A stretch of 64,000 nucleotides of DNA. It comes from Shewanella psychropiezotolerans (GTDB taxonomy: Bacteria > Pseudomonadota > Gammaproteobacteria > Enterobacterales > Shewanellaceae). Positions within the stretch are counted from its first letter, which is position 1. Each line of letters starts with the position of its first letter. The position numbers were made by a program, and so were the translations under genes. A model generated the notes under the pieces. It ran no database searches. It saw nothing but the letters and a program-made list of their open reading frames with translations, and was not told the origin of the DNA. The stretch is from assembly GCF_007197555.1 (NCBI RefSeq), contig NZ_CP041614.1, positions 2,596,001 through 2,660,000 of the forward strand. Direction: 5' to 3'. Below are positions 53,596-63,397 of the stretch, one piece after another.

Positions 53596-53850
53596 TTAAC
53601 TTAACTTAACTTCTTCGCTTTTTAACTGTTCAAGCAATTGTTTAAAAAAGGTGATGGTCTCTTTTTCCTGTTCACTGATTATTGCAATTGGATCGTAATA
53701 CTCTGGATGGGTGAGATACCAATATTCTCTAAGCTGAGAGAAAACATAACGGCTAGGGTCGAGACTCAATACGCAGATATTTACACAATGTGGCTTATTG
53801 ATAAGAAAGCAATATTGACAATACTTCATGGGTCTCTCAATTATCGTCAT
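53596..53850 (-). CDS. Hypothetical protein, 84 aa
   Basis: The protein is soluble, with a cysteine-rich start (MKYCQYCFLINKPHCVNIC from residue 8) and an acidic C-terminal helix. No family recognised. It overlaps the next upstream frame (53837-54064) by 14 bases on the same strand, which supports coupled translation of a small two-gene unit. A plus-strand frame (53638-53856) is a shadow. It lies in a decayed region, so it could be a relic. Confidence 0.45.
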   Translation of the reverse strand: MTIIERPMKYCQYCFLINKPHCVNICVLSLDPSRYVFSQLREYWYLTHPEYYDPIAIISEQEKETITFFKQLLEQLKSEEVKLS

Positions 53851-54064
53851 GATTAAGCAAAGAGGTAACCTCTTCCTCTTCGAGACCTAATGCTGCGCTC
53901 AATTCACGCCGTTCTATGTGTACCTCTATGCTATGACGCACCATGCGCTGCTTTATTTTAGTCTTAGATTTTGGCTTAGACTTAGGCTTAGGTTTTTCCT
54001 TAACTTCAGATTTGATCTGCATACTCTCTGCTGTAATTAAAAGATGTACTCTTCGTGCTCTCAC
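53837..54064 (-). CDS. Hypothetical basic/acidic two-part small protein
   Basis: The 75-aa frame has a Lys-Pro-Ser repeat (KPKPKSKPKSKTK) in the middle, then a helical stretch that looks like a ribbon-helix or coiled segment (HSIEVHIERRELSAALGLEEEEV). The likely start is the ATG for MQIKSEVKEK at about codon 15. No family recognised. It precedes and overlaps the 84-aa gene downstream on the same strand. Confidence 0.4.
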   Translation of the reverse strand: MRARRVHLLITAESMQIKSEVKEKPKPKSKPKSKTKIKQRMVRHSIEVHIERRELSAALGLEEEEVTSLLNHDDN

Positions 54065-54450
54065 TTATCAATAATCCCGAGAGCGGCTAACATTAGACTG
54101 ACGATACTTTGTCCCATAGGACGTGAGTCAGAACCAACAACTTAGACAGTCATTCACCTTATACCACCGGAATAACCTAACAAGTTAACCATAAAAGGCA
54201 CCATTAGTGTAGCTACCCATTTGGACAGCTAGTTATAAATGAAAAACACGAAATCCAGTGATAACAAGGTATCCAAGAGAGATCTCAAGCAAGATTAAAA
54301 CGATGATGATTATTCAGAACGACTTACCCAATGAGACTGACCATGATGAGAGAGTATTGCTACGTTGAGATAGATTCCATTTGCAGCGACTTATCAGATT
54401 GTTAGCGGCAAGCGTCAATATCTACTTTTCCTCAGACATTTAGGTTGCAA
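54065..54450. other. Gap without a recognised gene
   Basis: No gene, repeat or hairpin with a T-run seen. Confidence 0.35.
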
Positions 54451-54741
54451 TCATAATCGCCTAATAAAAGATTCCACATAAGTGGGAGTTCTGGCATTTA
54501 ATTTTGGGTCTGCTCATGGTGCAATTCCTTTAGGCTGTAATAACGGGTTAAAAATACTCTTGTCACATTGTTGAGTTTTAGCCTCATTATCCCGTGCCCC
54601 ACCAATAATGACTTGACCAACTAATTGCCGTTTTCGAGATTCAGGCCACAGCAGTGTAGCTTTATCTATCGCGTCCTCTTTTTGAGCTAATTTAATATAA
54701 ACATCCCATCTTACTGGTTTGTTTTCAATCAACTTTAGATA
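54451..54741 (-). pseudogene. Decayed C-terminal part of a catalase-family gene
   Basis: The minus strand reads YLKLIENKPVRWDVYIKLAQ, then KATLLWPESRKRQLVGQVII and PLLQPKGIAP, which match the C-terminal region of small (SrpA-type) heme catalases. A TGA follows where Ser is expected; after one frameshift it resumes as ADPK and NARTPTYVESFIRRL to a natural stop at 54451. The 5' two-thirds, including the heme and active-site residues, is missing. Confidence 0.72.
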
Positions 54742-55117
54742 TTGTCAATTAAATCATCTCAATAAAATCGCTCACCTATGTAAAAAAACTCATCGACAAA
54801 ATGATGCAGAGCAGAAAACGCGGCTAGATTCGATTTTGAGGGCTAAATCCGATAGGATTTTTGTGTATGAACCTTAATCCTATGGCGTTTTCGGCACTCC
54901 CACCGTCTGGCAGTCTGATGTGCTTTACAGCGTTTCGCAGAAGTTATGCACATGCTTCGCCGGGCGGGCGATAGATAACCACGAAAGTATGACCTTCAAA
55001 ACTACCCAACAACAAAACAGCCAAATGAATCAAATAAAAATGTGATCAAGCTTCATTTGCAGCTTGCTCTACATCTGGGTAAGACGCTGATGATACCTGT
55101 AGCATTTAGATGGAGTA
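54742..55117. other. Gap without a recognised gene
   Basis: This sequence lies between the catalase relic and the end of the gntR frame. I found no coding sequence, and no terminator with a T-run next to the gntR stop. Confidence 0.35.
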
Positions 55118-56121
55118 TTACAGGCTTGAGCCTGCAGAAATGCTATAGCCCAAGTCGAATACCTTCTGCTCACAACTGTCACCAGTTAAAGCATTGATAA
55201 TCAGCTCGGCACTTTTTTTGCCAATTTCATATCGGGGGAGTCGATACTGGTGAGCGCTGGGCTCATAACAGTCCCTATGTCTAAGGCGTTATTGCCTACT
55301 ATGCTTAACTGCTTTGGCACCTCGATGCCTTTTTGTTGCGCGGCCATCATGATGCCGACGGCGATATCATCATTGGTACAAAAGGCCCCATCGAGGATTT
55401 TGTATTGCTTGAGTGCTTGTTCGAGTAGGCTTGCGCCGATTGAGAAGCTTGAGTGTTCTTCTGTTAGTACATAAATGGGTTTATGACCCTGAGCCTCTAC
55501 AGCTTGTGTGTAACCTTGCATTCTGAGTTTGGTCCGGCTGTCCAGACGTGCACCGAAGTAGGCTATCTGTTTCTTACCAGAGTTGAGCATCTGGGTGACA
55601 ACCTTATACGCAGCCCCTTGATGGTCTAAACCAACAGCCATATCAATCGGATTTTGAGGTAACTCCATGGCTTCAACTACAGGAATGCTTGCTGTACGTA
55701 TCATCTGTAAGGTGCGCTTTGTGTGTGAGGTTTCCGTGAGTATGAGCCCATCGACTTGATAAGAGAGCAGGGATGCGACCTTAGTCTCTTCTTCTAATTC
55801 ACTGTAACCAAAGTGGGCGATAAGCGTTTCATAGCCATGGGCTTTAGTGATCTCTTCTATGCCTTGCGTAAAACGCGCGAAAACTTGATTCGATAGTGAA
55901 GGCAGTAAGATGCCTATGGCCTTACTCGACGACTTTGACAACATGGTGGGAGCGCGATTTTGGATATAACCTGTAGCTTCTATCTCCTTGGCAATTTTAT
56001 CCCGAGTGCTTGGCGCAACAGAACTAGGATCTCGCAGGTAGCGTGAAACCGTCATTTTAGTGATGCCAATTCTGTCGGCGATATCCTGAAGGGTTGGTCT
56101 GGTTTTTTGTGCTGCGCTCAT
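55118..56121 (-). pseudogene. gntR: GntR-type LacI family repressor gene with a frameshift
   Basis: The start (ATG at 56121; a GTG at 56133 is also in frame) opens a LacI-type helix-turn-helix: TLQDIADRIGITKMTVSRYLRD, then the periplasmic-binding-like effector domain (SKAIGILLPSLSNQVFARFTQG, DGAFCTNDDIAVG, SIVGNNALDIG). After SIDSPDMK the frame meets a stop at 55201. One missing base near 55225-55227 (or in the A-run 55213-55219) explains this, since the next frame continues as KKSAELIINALTGDSCEQK and ends GYSISAGSSL at 55118, giving about 334 aa like E. coli GntR (331). Either the C-terminus of the gluconate repressor is lost or the base is a sequencing error. It probably represses gntT/gntK and itself. 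Confidence 0.85.
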
Positions 56122-56136
56122 ACATATTCTCACTCT

Positions 56137-56154
56137 AATGTTACAGGTAACATT
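56137..56154. promoter_or_regulatory. GntR operator at the gntR promoter
   Basis: AATGTTAC and GTAACATT flank a two-base centre, a palindrome close to the GntR site in the gntT-gntK gap. It lies 15 bases upstream of the gntR start, fitting autoregulation. Confidence 0.75.
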
Positions 56155-56296
56155 AACATCAATATATGCATGGATCTATTGGTAATGATGGGTCACTGAA
56201 AGCTGAAAGCTAATGTAATCAGCTAAGTAGATCACTAGGTTTACTTCAAAACGTTCAACTCAATACCAATTGGTATAGTCGGGACGGGACAGAGCC

Positions 56297-56330
56297 CCAA
56301 AAAAGGCGCTGAATTAAATTCAACGCCTTT
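56297..56330 (-). terminator. Terminator of purMN
   Basis: AAAGGCGCTGAATT pairs with AATTCAACGCCTTT with a single mismatch; on the minus strand a T-run (from CCAAAAAA) follows. It lies 29 bases after purN. Confidence 0.85.
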
Positions 56331-56358
56331 AAATTATCGACTTGCCTGTGGAAGCTTA

Positions 56359-57003
56359 TTAGTCCGCAGCGTAGCCCATGTCTTCGAGTGCTTTACCATC
56401 GAGGAACGCCTGACCATCTTTCATCTCGAGTCGATTCTGGCTAAACCATTTTACGACCATAGGATAGATGGCATGCTCTTGCTGATGAACTTTCTCAGCT
56501 AAGGTATCGGCGGTATCTTCATCATAGACAGGCACTTTAGCCTGCAGTATGACAGGACCCGAGTCTAGCTCCGGCGTCACGAAGTGTACGCTGGCGCCAT
56601 GTTCGGTGTCTTTAGCATCGATAGCACGCTGATGGGTATTAAGCCCTGTGTACTTAGGGAGGAGAGAAGGGTGAATATTGATCATTCGTCCTTCGAAACC
56701 TTGTACAAATTCATCGCTCAATATCCGCATAAAGCCGGCTAAGACAATCAGATCTGGTTGATATCTGTCTATGGCAAGCTTTAAGCGGGCATCATATTCG
56801 GATCTTGCTTCATCCTTTCGAACAATCACACAGCTAGTGTCAATCTCGCTTTGGTGAGCACGGATAAAACCGTAAGCATCGGGCTTGTTACTGATCACAC
56901 CGACGATTTCAGCTTCGAGGTGATCATCACAATCATCGATGATCGCCTGCAAGTTGCTACCATTTCCTGAGATTAATACTAAAACGCGACAGTTTGAGGA
57001 CAT
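56359..57003 (-). CDS. purN: Phosphoribosylglycinamide formyltransferase
   Basis: The 214-aa cytosolic enzyme adds the formyl group from 10-formyl-THF to GAR in purine synthesis. Signature: VLISGNGSNLQAIID at the N-terminus (phosphate site), then AGFMRILSDEFV, NIHPSLLPKYTGLNTHQRA with the catalytic Asn and His, and Asp in ELDSGPVI. Length matches E. coli (212). Its ATG overlaps the purM stop by one base, so the genes are translationally coupled. Confidence 0.97.
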   Translation of the reverse strand: MSSNCRVLVLISGNGSNLQAIIDDCDDHLEAEIVGVISNKPDAYGFIRAHQSEIDTSCVIVRKDEARSEYDARLKLAIDRYQPDLIVLAGFMRILSDEFVQGFEGRMINIHPSLLPKYTGLNTHQRAIDAKDTEHGASVHFVTPELDSGPVILQAKVPVYDEDTADTLAEKVHQQEHAIYPMVVKWFSQNRLEMKDGQAFLDGKALEDMGYAAD

Positions 57004-58040
57004 TACAGGATCTCCACTTGCTCTTCGTCGCCATTGCGCTTAGCAATGTCACCGATAAGCCAAGCTTTCTCGCCTTCGGCGTTAAGCAGCTTCAGTGCAG
57101 CATCGACTTTATCTGACGGTAGCGCGACAACCATGCCTACGCCACAGTTGAATGTACGGTACATTTCAAATTCGGCAATGTTACCGTTTTCCATCAACCA
57201 GTTGAAGATGCTTGGCCACTGCCATGAATCACCTTTAACAACGGCTTTACAGTCATCAGGAAGAACGCGTGGGATGTTTTCCCAGAATCCGCCACCAGTA
57301 ATGTGAGCCATAGCGTGCACTTCAGTTTGTTCGAGTAACTTAAGCAGCGACTTCACATAAATTTTAGTCGGCTCAAGCAGATGGTCAATCAGTGGCTTGC
57401 CTTCGAAATCATCTTCAGGGTTAGCCTTGCTGACTTCGAGTACCTTACGGATCAATGAGAATCCGTTTGAGTGAGGACCACTTGACGCTAGTGCGATAAG
57501 TGAGTCACCAGCAACGACTTTAGTGCCGTCGATGATGTCAGCTTTCTCTACGACACCGACACAGAAGCCGGCTAGATCATAATCATCGCCTTCATACATG
57601 CCTGGCATCTCGGCTGTTTCACCACCGATAAGTGCACAGCCTGACTGTACACAACCTTCGGCAATACCTTTAACGACTGCAGTTGCGGCATCAACATCAA
57701 GCTTGCCTGTCGCATAGTAATCGAGGAAGAAGAGTGGCTCGGCGCCTGAAACGATTAAATCGTTAGAGCACATAGCGACAAGGTCGATACCGACTGTGTC
57801 GTGCTTCTTATAATCGATTGCCAATCTTAACTTGGTGCCAACACCATCGGTACCAGAAACAAGCACAGGGTGTTTGTACTTAGTCGGAAGCTCACAAAGA
57901 GCGCCGAATCCACCTAAGTTGCCCATAACTTCTGGACGGTGGGTGCGTTTCACGGCAGATTTAATATTATCAACTAGTGCATTTCCGGCGTCGATATCGA
58001 CACCTGCATCTTTATAGCTAAGCTGTGTAGGAGTGCTCAC
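57003..58040 (-). CDS. purM: Phosphoribosylformylglycinamidine cyclo-ligase
   Basis: The 345-aa enzyme (AIR synthetase) closes the imidazole ring of the purine precursor with ATP. It has [36 protein letters not shown] segment [31 protein letters not shown] and [14 protein letters not shown] longer frame reaches back to 58145, but the true start is the GTG at 58040: GAGAGGA lies five bases upstream and the product then is 345 aa, exactly the E. coli length. It is followed by purN and divergent from upp. Confidence 0.97.
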   Translation of the reverse strand: MSTPTQLSYKDAGVDIDAGNALVDNIKSAVKRTHRPEVMGNLGGFGALCELPTKYKHPVLVSGTDGVGTKLRLAIDYKKHDTVGIDLVAMCSNDLIVSGAEPLFFLDYYATGKLDVDAATAVVKGIAEGCVQSGCALIGGETAEMPGMYEGDDYDLAGFCVGVVEKADIIDGTKVVAGDSLIALASSGPHSNGFSLIRKVLEVSKANPEDDFEGKPLIDHLLEPTKIYVKSLLKLLEQTEVHAMAHITGGGFWENIPRVLPDDCKAVVKGDSWQWPSIFNWLMENGNIAEFEMYRTFNCGVGMVVALPSDKVDAALKLLNAEGEKAWLIGDIAKRNGDEEQVEIL

Positions 58041-58252
58041 GAAGATCCTCTCGGGTACAGAATGATTATTGGATTTTATGCGGCGCCATTCTACCAGTTT
58101 GTGACAGGCCTCGAAAGCGAAGATTTGGCTATTTATAGCGGACATAGCTCACGATTTATCGTGTTTTTAAAACTTTATGTTTTCCATTGCGGACAAATAA
58201 ACTAAAATCTCGTTAATTTGCTTGTACCAACGCTAAAAATCAGGAGAGAAAA

Positions 58253-58879
58253 ATGAAAGTTGTCGAGGTTAAACACCCATTAGTTCGTCATAAAATAGGC
58301 TTAATGCGCGAAGGCGATATTAGCACTAAGCGTTTCCGTGAGTTAGCTGCGGAAGTGGGTAGCCTACTGACCTACGAAGCAACTGCTGATTTTGATACCG
58401 AAACTGTCACTATCGAAGGTTGGAATGGTCCGGTTGAAGTTGAACAGATTAAAGGTAAGAAGGTCACGGTTGTGCCTATTCTTCGGGCCGGCCTTGGTAT
58501 GATGGACGGTGTTCTGGAGAATATCCCGAGTGCGCGTATCTCAGTTGTTGGTATGTACCGCGATGAAGAGACGCTTCAGCCAGTCCCTTACTTTGAAAAG
58601 CTTGCCAGTGATATGCCTTCACGCATCGCCTTGGTCGTCGACCCTATGCTTGCGACGGGTGGCTCAATGATCTCAACTATCGATCTGTTAAAAGACCGTG
58701 GTTGTACCGCGATTAAAGCTTTGGTACTGGTTGCTGCACCTGAAGGGGTTGCAGCATTAGCGAAGGCTCACCCAGATGTGGAGCTTTACACTGCTTCTAT
58801 CGATGATTGCCTGAACGAGCAGGGATATATTCTTCCTGGTCTTGGTGATGCGGGTGATAAGATATTCGGTACTAAGTAG
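58253..58879 (+). CDS. upp: Uracil phosphoribosyltransferase
   Basis: The 208-aa cytosolic enzyme salvages uracil with PRPP to UMP. It has the PRTase signature [29 protein letters not shown] near the start and the uracil-binding end [17 protein letters not shown]. Length equals that of E. coli Upp. A GGAGAG ribosome binding site precedes the ATG. It is divergent from purM and ends at a strong terminator at 58962. Confidence 0.98.
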   Translation: MKVVEVKHPLVRHKIGLMREGDISTKRFRELAAEVGSLLTYEATADFDTETVTIEGWNGPVEVEQIKGKKVTVVPILRAGLGMMDGVLENIPSARISVVGMYRDEETLQPVPYFEKLASDMPSRIALVVDPMLATGGSMISTIDLLKDRGCTAIKALVLVAAPEGVAALAKAHPDVELYTASIDDCLNEQGYILPGLGDAGDKIFGTK

Positions 58880-58961
58880 TCTCAATAAAGGTAGTCATAA
58901 GCACTGATGTATAAACTTAAATTAAACTAACCCTTAGTTTATATCTCTAGTTTATAAATAG

Positions 58962-58988
58962 AAAAAGGAGCCGAATGGCTCCTTTTTT
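58962..58988 (+). terminator. Terminator of upp
   Basis: AAAAAGGAGCC pairs with GGCTCCTTTTT around GAAT and continues into Ts. It lies 82 bases after the upp stop. Confidence 0.92.
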
Positions 58989-59016
58989 GTTTTCAATTTT
59001 CATTTTGATTCAATGC

Positions 59017-59091
59017 TCGAACTTCGAACTTCGAACTTCGAACTTCGAACTTCGAACTTCGAACTTCGAACTTCGAACTTCGAACTTCGAA
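59017..59091. repeat. Tandem array of a 7-bp unit
   Basis: TTCGAAC is repeated without error about 10.7 times over 75 bases. TTCGAA is itself a palindrome. The array lies between the upp terminator and the last codon of the permease gene, 9 bases from it. A plus-strand frame over it (59013-59210) is a by-product of the repeat. Confidence 0.95.
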
Positions 59092-59099
59092 TCTTTCTG

Positions 59100-60419
59100 C
59101 TACAGCACCATAGCTGCTATCCAGCCAAACACCAGCAATGGGATGTTGTAGTGAATAAACGTTGGGATCACACTGTCTTTTATATGGTCGTGCTGTCCAT
59201 CGGCGTTTAAGCCTGCCGTTGGACCTAGTGTCGAGTCCGAGGCTGGTGAACCGGCATCTCCCAGCGCTGCCGCAGTGCCTACAAGTGCGATTGTGGCGGT
59301 GACAGAGAAGCCAAAGTTCATGGCCAATGGCACATAGATGGTGGCGATGATCGGAATAGTAGAGAAAGATGAGCCTATACCCATGGTAATGAGTAAGCCC
59401 ACGAGTAACATCAGGAAGGCGGCTAAAGCTTTATTGTCGCCTATGATGTTGCTCAGTGAGTCGACTAAACTGCTTACATCGCCGGTTGCTTTCACTACTG
59501 CGGCAAACCCTGCAGCAGATATCATGATAAAGCCAATGTTGGCCATCATGCGCACGCCTTGGTTAAACACATCCTGATCGGCGACATGCTTGAGTGCGCC
59601 AGAGAAGCTGAAGATAATAAAACCAATCAAGGCACCGAAAATCATTGAGCCGGTAATTAATTGAACCGCGAGTGTTGAGGCGATAGCAATGGCTGCGATG
59701 ACAATATTACGACCGCTCACCGTTTCTTCGGGCTCGGCGGCTAAGATCTGCTCTTCTTTATATTCGCGAGGCTTTCTGTAGCTTATAAATACTGCCACAA
59801 GCAAACCCGTTATCATGCCCATTGCCGGGATCATCATGGCGGTGGGGATCTGCTCGCGTACGGCGTTGAGGTTATTGTTATTTAGGTTGGCCAGTAATAT
59901 ATCATTTAAGAAAATGCCGCCGAAGCCAATGGGCAAGATCATATAGGTAGTCACTAAACCAAAGGTGAGTACACAGGCCACCAAACGTCTGTCCAGTTTT
60001 AGCTTAGACATCACATGTAGTAGTGGTGGAATAAGAATAGGGATAAACGCGATGTGGATTGGGAGCAGGTTTTGGGAAGAAACCGCCATGGCAAGGATAG
60101 CCAGTAACAGGGTCCAACGAACGCGATTCATATTAGCGCTGTTCTGTTCTTTTCCTAGTAACGAAATGACCTTTGTGGAAATAAGCGTGGTTAAGCCTGA
60201 ATGTGACAGAGCCACGGCAAATGCGCCTAGAAGTGCGTAGCTTAACGCAATCTGTGCTCCACCACCTAAGCCGGTGTTAAATGCATCTACCGATTGTTGA
60301 AGACTCATTCCCCCAACCAGACCTGCGACCAGTGCACTTACCGTGAGTGCGATTACAACATTTACCCGAGCTAAACTTAGGCCTAGCATGAGGCAAACAG
60401 CGATGACGACTGCGTTCAT
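59100..60419 (-). CDS. Na+/H+ antiporter family (YuiF/NhaC-superfamily) permease
   Basis: The 439-aa inner-membrane protein has about 12 hydrophobic segments. Family features (ion transporter superfamily, Na+/H+ antiporter family 2): [40 protein letters not shown] start, a [18 protein letters not shown] segment and [21 protein letters not shown] in the last third. Some homologues (YuiF) are predicted amino acid transporters, so the substrate is open. Its stop codon lies next to a 7-bp tandem array, and a normal terminator is not seen on that side. Confidence 0.88.
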   Translation of the reverse strand: MNAVVIAVCLMLGLSLARVNVVIALTVSALVAGLVGGMSLQQSVDAFNTGLGGGAQIALSYALLGAFAVALSHSGLTTLISTKVISLLGKEQNSANMNRVRWTLLLAILAMAVSSQNLLPIHIAFIPILIPPLLHVMSKLKLDRRLVACVLTFGLVTTYMILPIGFGGIFLNDILLANLNNNNLNAVREQIPTAMMIPAMGMITGLLVAVFISYRKPREYKEEQILAAEPEETVSGRNIVIAAIAIASTLAVQLITGSMIFGALIGFIIFSFSGALKHVADQDVFNQGVRMMANIGFIMISAAGFAAVVKATGDVSSLVDSLSNIIGDNKALAAFLMLLVGLLITMGIGSSFSTIPIIATIYVPLAMNFGFSVTATIALVGTAAALGDAGSPASDSTLGPTAGLNADGQHDHIKDSVIPTFIHYNIPLLVFGWIAAMVL

Positions 60420-60731
60420 ATCAATAAATTCTTTCTTATCTTTAGTTGGGCAGACATTCTTGCCTAGCTAGGCTTGCCTTGTCCAGTAGACTGAGGATAT
60501 ATCTGTTAAAACTGAGGGTTTGTTAACTCAATGTGGACATAAATAGTTAATTTTTGTAAATAACCACAGTATCGATAAGTTTATTACGATGCCTTAATAT
60601 ACGAAGAGATGAAGATTCAATTAATAAAGGTGATATTCGTCGCAAAAAGCTTGTATGCGAGAAAACACTGCCTATAATGCCATAAGATTTAAAACGAAAA
60701 GCGTTTTTCAATCCATAGATGGAGATATAAA
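60420..60731. other. Divergent promoter region
   Basis: This 312-bp AT-rich gap lies between the divergent permease and peroxiredoxin genes. A GGAG ribosome binding site lies just before the peroxiredoxin ATG. I looked for an OxyR-type site and found nothing convincing. Confidence 0.4.
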
Positions 60732-61337
60732 ATGAGCGTATTAGTAGGCCGTAAGGCACCTGATTTTACTGCTGCAGCTGTACTTGGTAACGGCGAAATC
60801 GTCGATAGCTTCAACCTAACTGAAGCCATCAAAGGCAAGCCAACGGTAGTTTTTTTCTACCCACTTGATTTCACTTTCGTATGCCCATCTGAGCTGATCG
60901 CTTTCGATCATCGCATTGAAGAGTTCAAGAAGCGTGGCGTGGAAGTGATTGGTGTTTCTATCGATTCACAATTCACTCACAACGCATGGCGTAACACTCC
61001 AGTTGCTGAAGGCGGCATTGGCCCAGTTCAGTACACTCTTGTTGCTGACGTTAAGCATGAGATCTGTAAGGCATACGACGTTGAGCATCCAGAAGCTGGT
61101 GTTGCTTTCCGTGGTTCTTTCCTAATCGACAAAGAAGGCATGGTTCGTCACCAGGTGGTTAACGATCTTCCACTAGGTCGTAATGTCGATGAAATGCTGC
61201 GTATGATCGATGCACTTCAGTTCCACGAAGAGCACGGTGACGTTTGTCCTGCAGGTTGGGAAAAAGGCGACAAAGGTATGGACGCAAGCCCAGAAGGCGT
61301 TGCTTCTTACCTAAGTGATAATGCAGATTCTCTATAA
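60732..61337 (+). CDS. Typical 2-Cys peroxiredoxin
   Basis: The 201-aa cytosolic enzyme reduces hydrogen peroxide and organic peroxides. It has peroxidatic Cys51 in DFTFVCPSE, resolving Cys172 in GDVCPAGW, and the Arg and Thr around the active site. The length and the extended C-terminus are those of the Prx1/AhpC-type class that forms decamers. It has a strong terminator and is probably highly expressed (optimal-looking codons). No ahpF gene is adjacent, so thioredoxin is the likely reductant. Confidence 0.95.
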   Translation: MSVLVGRKAPDFTAAAVLGNGEIVDSFNLTEAIKGKPTVVFFYPLDFTFVCPSELIAFDHRIEEFKKRGVEVIGVSIDSQFTHNAWRNTPVAEGGIGPVQYTLVADVKHEICKAYDVEHPEAGVAFRGSFLIDKEGMVRHQVVNDLPLGRNVDEMLRMIDALQFHEEHGDVCPAGWEKGDKGMDASPEGVASYLSDNADSL

Positions 61338-61371
61338 TCTTAATTGATTATCGTTAGTCTAAAGCATTAAT

Positions 61372-61397
61372 AAAACCGCGATGATCGCGGTTTTTTT
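61372..61397 (+). terminator. Terminator of the peroxiredoxin gene
   Basis: AAAACCGCGA pairs with TCGCGGTTTT around TGA, with the T-run continuing. Confidence 0.95.
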
Positions 61398-61573
61398 ATG
61401 TCTGTTTTATTCTTTACTATTTATCATGCCCGATAACCAGAGCTTGGTATTGAGGAGAAACTGCTCATTCTGTTCCGCTCCCGGCGCCTTTAATCCCATC
61501 TTCCATTGTTCATTATCGTCACAAGCAATCTGAGCGGCAATCAGGAATAGCAATCCATCCTCTTTTATCCAGT

Positions 61574-61595
61574 AAAAACGGCCATGAGGCCGTTT
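61574..61595 (-). terminator. Terminator of rnt
   Basis: AAACGGCC pairs with GGCCGTTT around ATGA, followed on the minus strand by Ts. The 313-bp gap 61338-61650 holds this and the peroxiredoxin terminator and no gene. Confidence 0.88.
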
Positions 61596-61650
61596 CTTGA
61601 TACTAGATTGGGTCTAGTTAATGATTAGCTTGGCTCTAGATTTAAGCCTA

Positions 61651-62337
61651 TTAATCCGTGCTTGCTTGACTCGCCGTTTCAACAGGTGCATCAAGGTCGT
61701 GATTAACCGCTAATGGCCAGCCGCCGAGGGCTTTCCACTTGTTGACTATATGACAAAATAGCTCTGCGGTACGCTCGGTATCGTAAAGCGCCGAGTGGGC
61801 TTCGCTGTTATCAAAATCGATGCCGGCAATTGAACAGGCTTTGGCCAGCACGGTATGCCCCAGCGCTAAGCCTGAAAGTGCGGCGGTATCGAAGGTGGCA
61901 AAAGGGTGGAAAGGCGTACGTTTAAGCGCGCAACGTTCAATCGCCTTGGATACAAAGCCATGATCGAATGCGGCGTTGTGGGCGACTATGATACTTCTGT
62001 GACAGCCGACGGCTTTCTGCGCCTTCTTGACCTCTTTGAAGATCTCGAGGAAGGCTTCTTTCTCGCTGACAGCTCCGCGTAGTGGGTTCGTTGGATCTAT
62101 GCCATTGAAGGCGAGGGCATCAGGTTCTAAATTCGCTCCTTCGAACGGTTCTATGTGGTAATGCAGAGTCTTGTCTAAACTGAGTATACCTTCATCATCC
62201 ATTTTCAGCATGGTGACGGCGATTTCAAGCAACGCATCGGTTTGGGAATTGAAGCCGGCAGTCTCGACATCGATGACCACAGGGAAATAGCCCCTAAAAC
62301 GGTGATTTAATTTGTTGGCGTCGCAAATTTCGCTCAT
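61651..62337 (-). CDS. rnt: Ribonuclease T
   Basis: The 228-aa DEDD exonuclease trims 3' ends of tRNA and other stable RNA. Exo motifs are DVETAGFN (Asp, Glu), the Asp of [12 protein letters not shown], and [14 protein letters not shown] with the last Asp and His. Residues of the DEDDh type are all present. Length agrees with E. coli RNase T (215 aa). It is divergent from motY, an arrangement common in Shewanella and Vibrio. Confidence 0.96.
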   Translation of the reverse strand: MSEICDANKLNHRFRGYFPVVIDVETAGFNSQTDALLEIAVTMLKMDDEGILSLDKTLHYHIEPFEGANLEPDALAFNGIDPTNPLRGAVSEKEAFLEIFKEVKKAQKAVGCHRSIIVAHNAAFDHGFVSKAIERCALKRTPFHPFATFDTAALSGLALGHTVLAKACSIAGIDFDNSEAHSALYDTERTAELFCHIVNKWKALGGWPLAVNHDLDAPVETASQASTD

Positions 62338-62479
62338 TGAAAGTGTCCAAATAGTTATCAGGCCGCTATTATGAGGGAAGCACTTAATGCTGTCATGTCT
62401 GAATGGCTATTTTTTAAGCTAAAGGTCTGTAAAAGTGTGCCGATAGCATTAAGTAATAGAATTAATATGAGTATCAGGT

Positions 62480-63349
62480 ATGTGGCTTAGAGTATTGATA
62501 GCGTCGACATTATGTATGCCCTTTTTTGCGACGGCAGAATTGCGTCATTATGTTGCCTCTCTCGATCAGTCACAGTGGAAGCTGAGTGGCAATACGCCGA
62601 TCATATGCCGTCTCGAACATGATATCCCCGCTTATGGCAAAGCGGTGTTTACTAGCACTGCAGGTAAAAACCATAATTTGAATTTCAGTTTAGATATGTG
62701 GGTTAAACCTGATCAAGTCACTCAAGCAACCTTGATGAGTATGGCACCAGCTTGGAGACCGGGGATTCTCTCTAAAGAGATCACTGAGCTGACCTATCAG
62801 AAGTATTTCAGCGGCGAAGTACCACGTAATGCGGCCTGGTCCATGTTGGCCGAGCTTGAACGCGGCATGGAACCTACCTTTTACTACGCCGATTGGTACA
62901 ACCAATCAAATAAAATCGCTGTTGGCCTCTCTGCGGTGAATTTTAATCGTAAATACAGAGATTTTAAGGCTTGTCTTGCCGGGTTATTGCCTTATAGTTT
63001 CGACGATATCGCTTTTACTGTATTAACCTATGAGTCGGGTGGTTCGGAGTTAACCCGCTTCTCTAAAGCACAGATAGCCAAAGTACAAGAGTACCTCGCT
63101 TATGACTCTGAAGTAGAGCTGGTATTGATCGATGCTTATACGGATAGCTATGGTGGTCGTTCAATCAACCAGAAAGTGTCAGAGCAGCGTGCGGACTCGG
63201 TGAAGAACTTCTTCTTATCGGCGGGGATCAATCAAGATCGTATCTCTACGGTTGGTCACGGGGAACGTCGTCATGTGGCCTCTAATTCAACCATAGATGA
63301 ACGAGGCAGAAACAGACGGGTTGTCATTAGGATTAGTAAACCTATGTGA
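62480..63349 (+). CDS. motY: Sodium-driven flagellar motor protein MotY
   Basis: The 289-aa protein is exported (signal peptide MWLRVLIASTLCMPFFATA). The N-terminal domain of about 130 residues binds the T ring of the basal body, and the C-terminal OmpA-like domain binds peptidoglycan (LIDAYTDSYGGRSINQKVSEQRADSV, STVGHGERRHVA). MotY is required with MotX for sodium-driven polar flagella in vibrios and shewanellae. The rnt-motY pairing agrees with the usual genome context. Two terminators follow. Confidence 0.95.
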   Translation: MWLRVLIASTLCMPFFATAELRHYVASLDQSQWKLSGNTPIICRLEHDIPAYGKAVFTSTAGKNHNLNFSLDMWVKPDQVTQATLMSMAPAWRPGILSKEITELTYQKYFSGEVPRNAAWSMLAELERGMEPTFYYADWYNQSNKIAVGLSAVNFNRKYRDFKACLAGLLPYSFDDIAFTVLTYESGGSELTRFSKAQIAKVQEYLAYDSEVELVLIDAYTDSYGGRSINQKVSEQRADSVKNFFLSAGINQDRISTVGHGERRHVASNSTIDERGRNRRVVIRISKPM

Positions 63350-63397
63350 TGGATTTCAGTAAAGGGTACGCCATACCCTTTATGTGTTAGTGATTAG

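Noticed and set aside
59013..59210. Plus-strand frame with a repeated ELRTSNF peptide
   Set aside because: It is a by-product of the 7-bp array and runs antisense into the permease gene.
60540..60640. OxyR-type binding site before the peroxiredoxin gene
   Set aside because: ATCGATA-like sequence is present but the four-part spacing of OxyR sites is not met.
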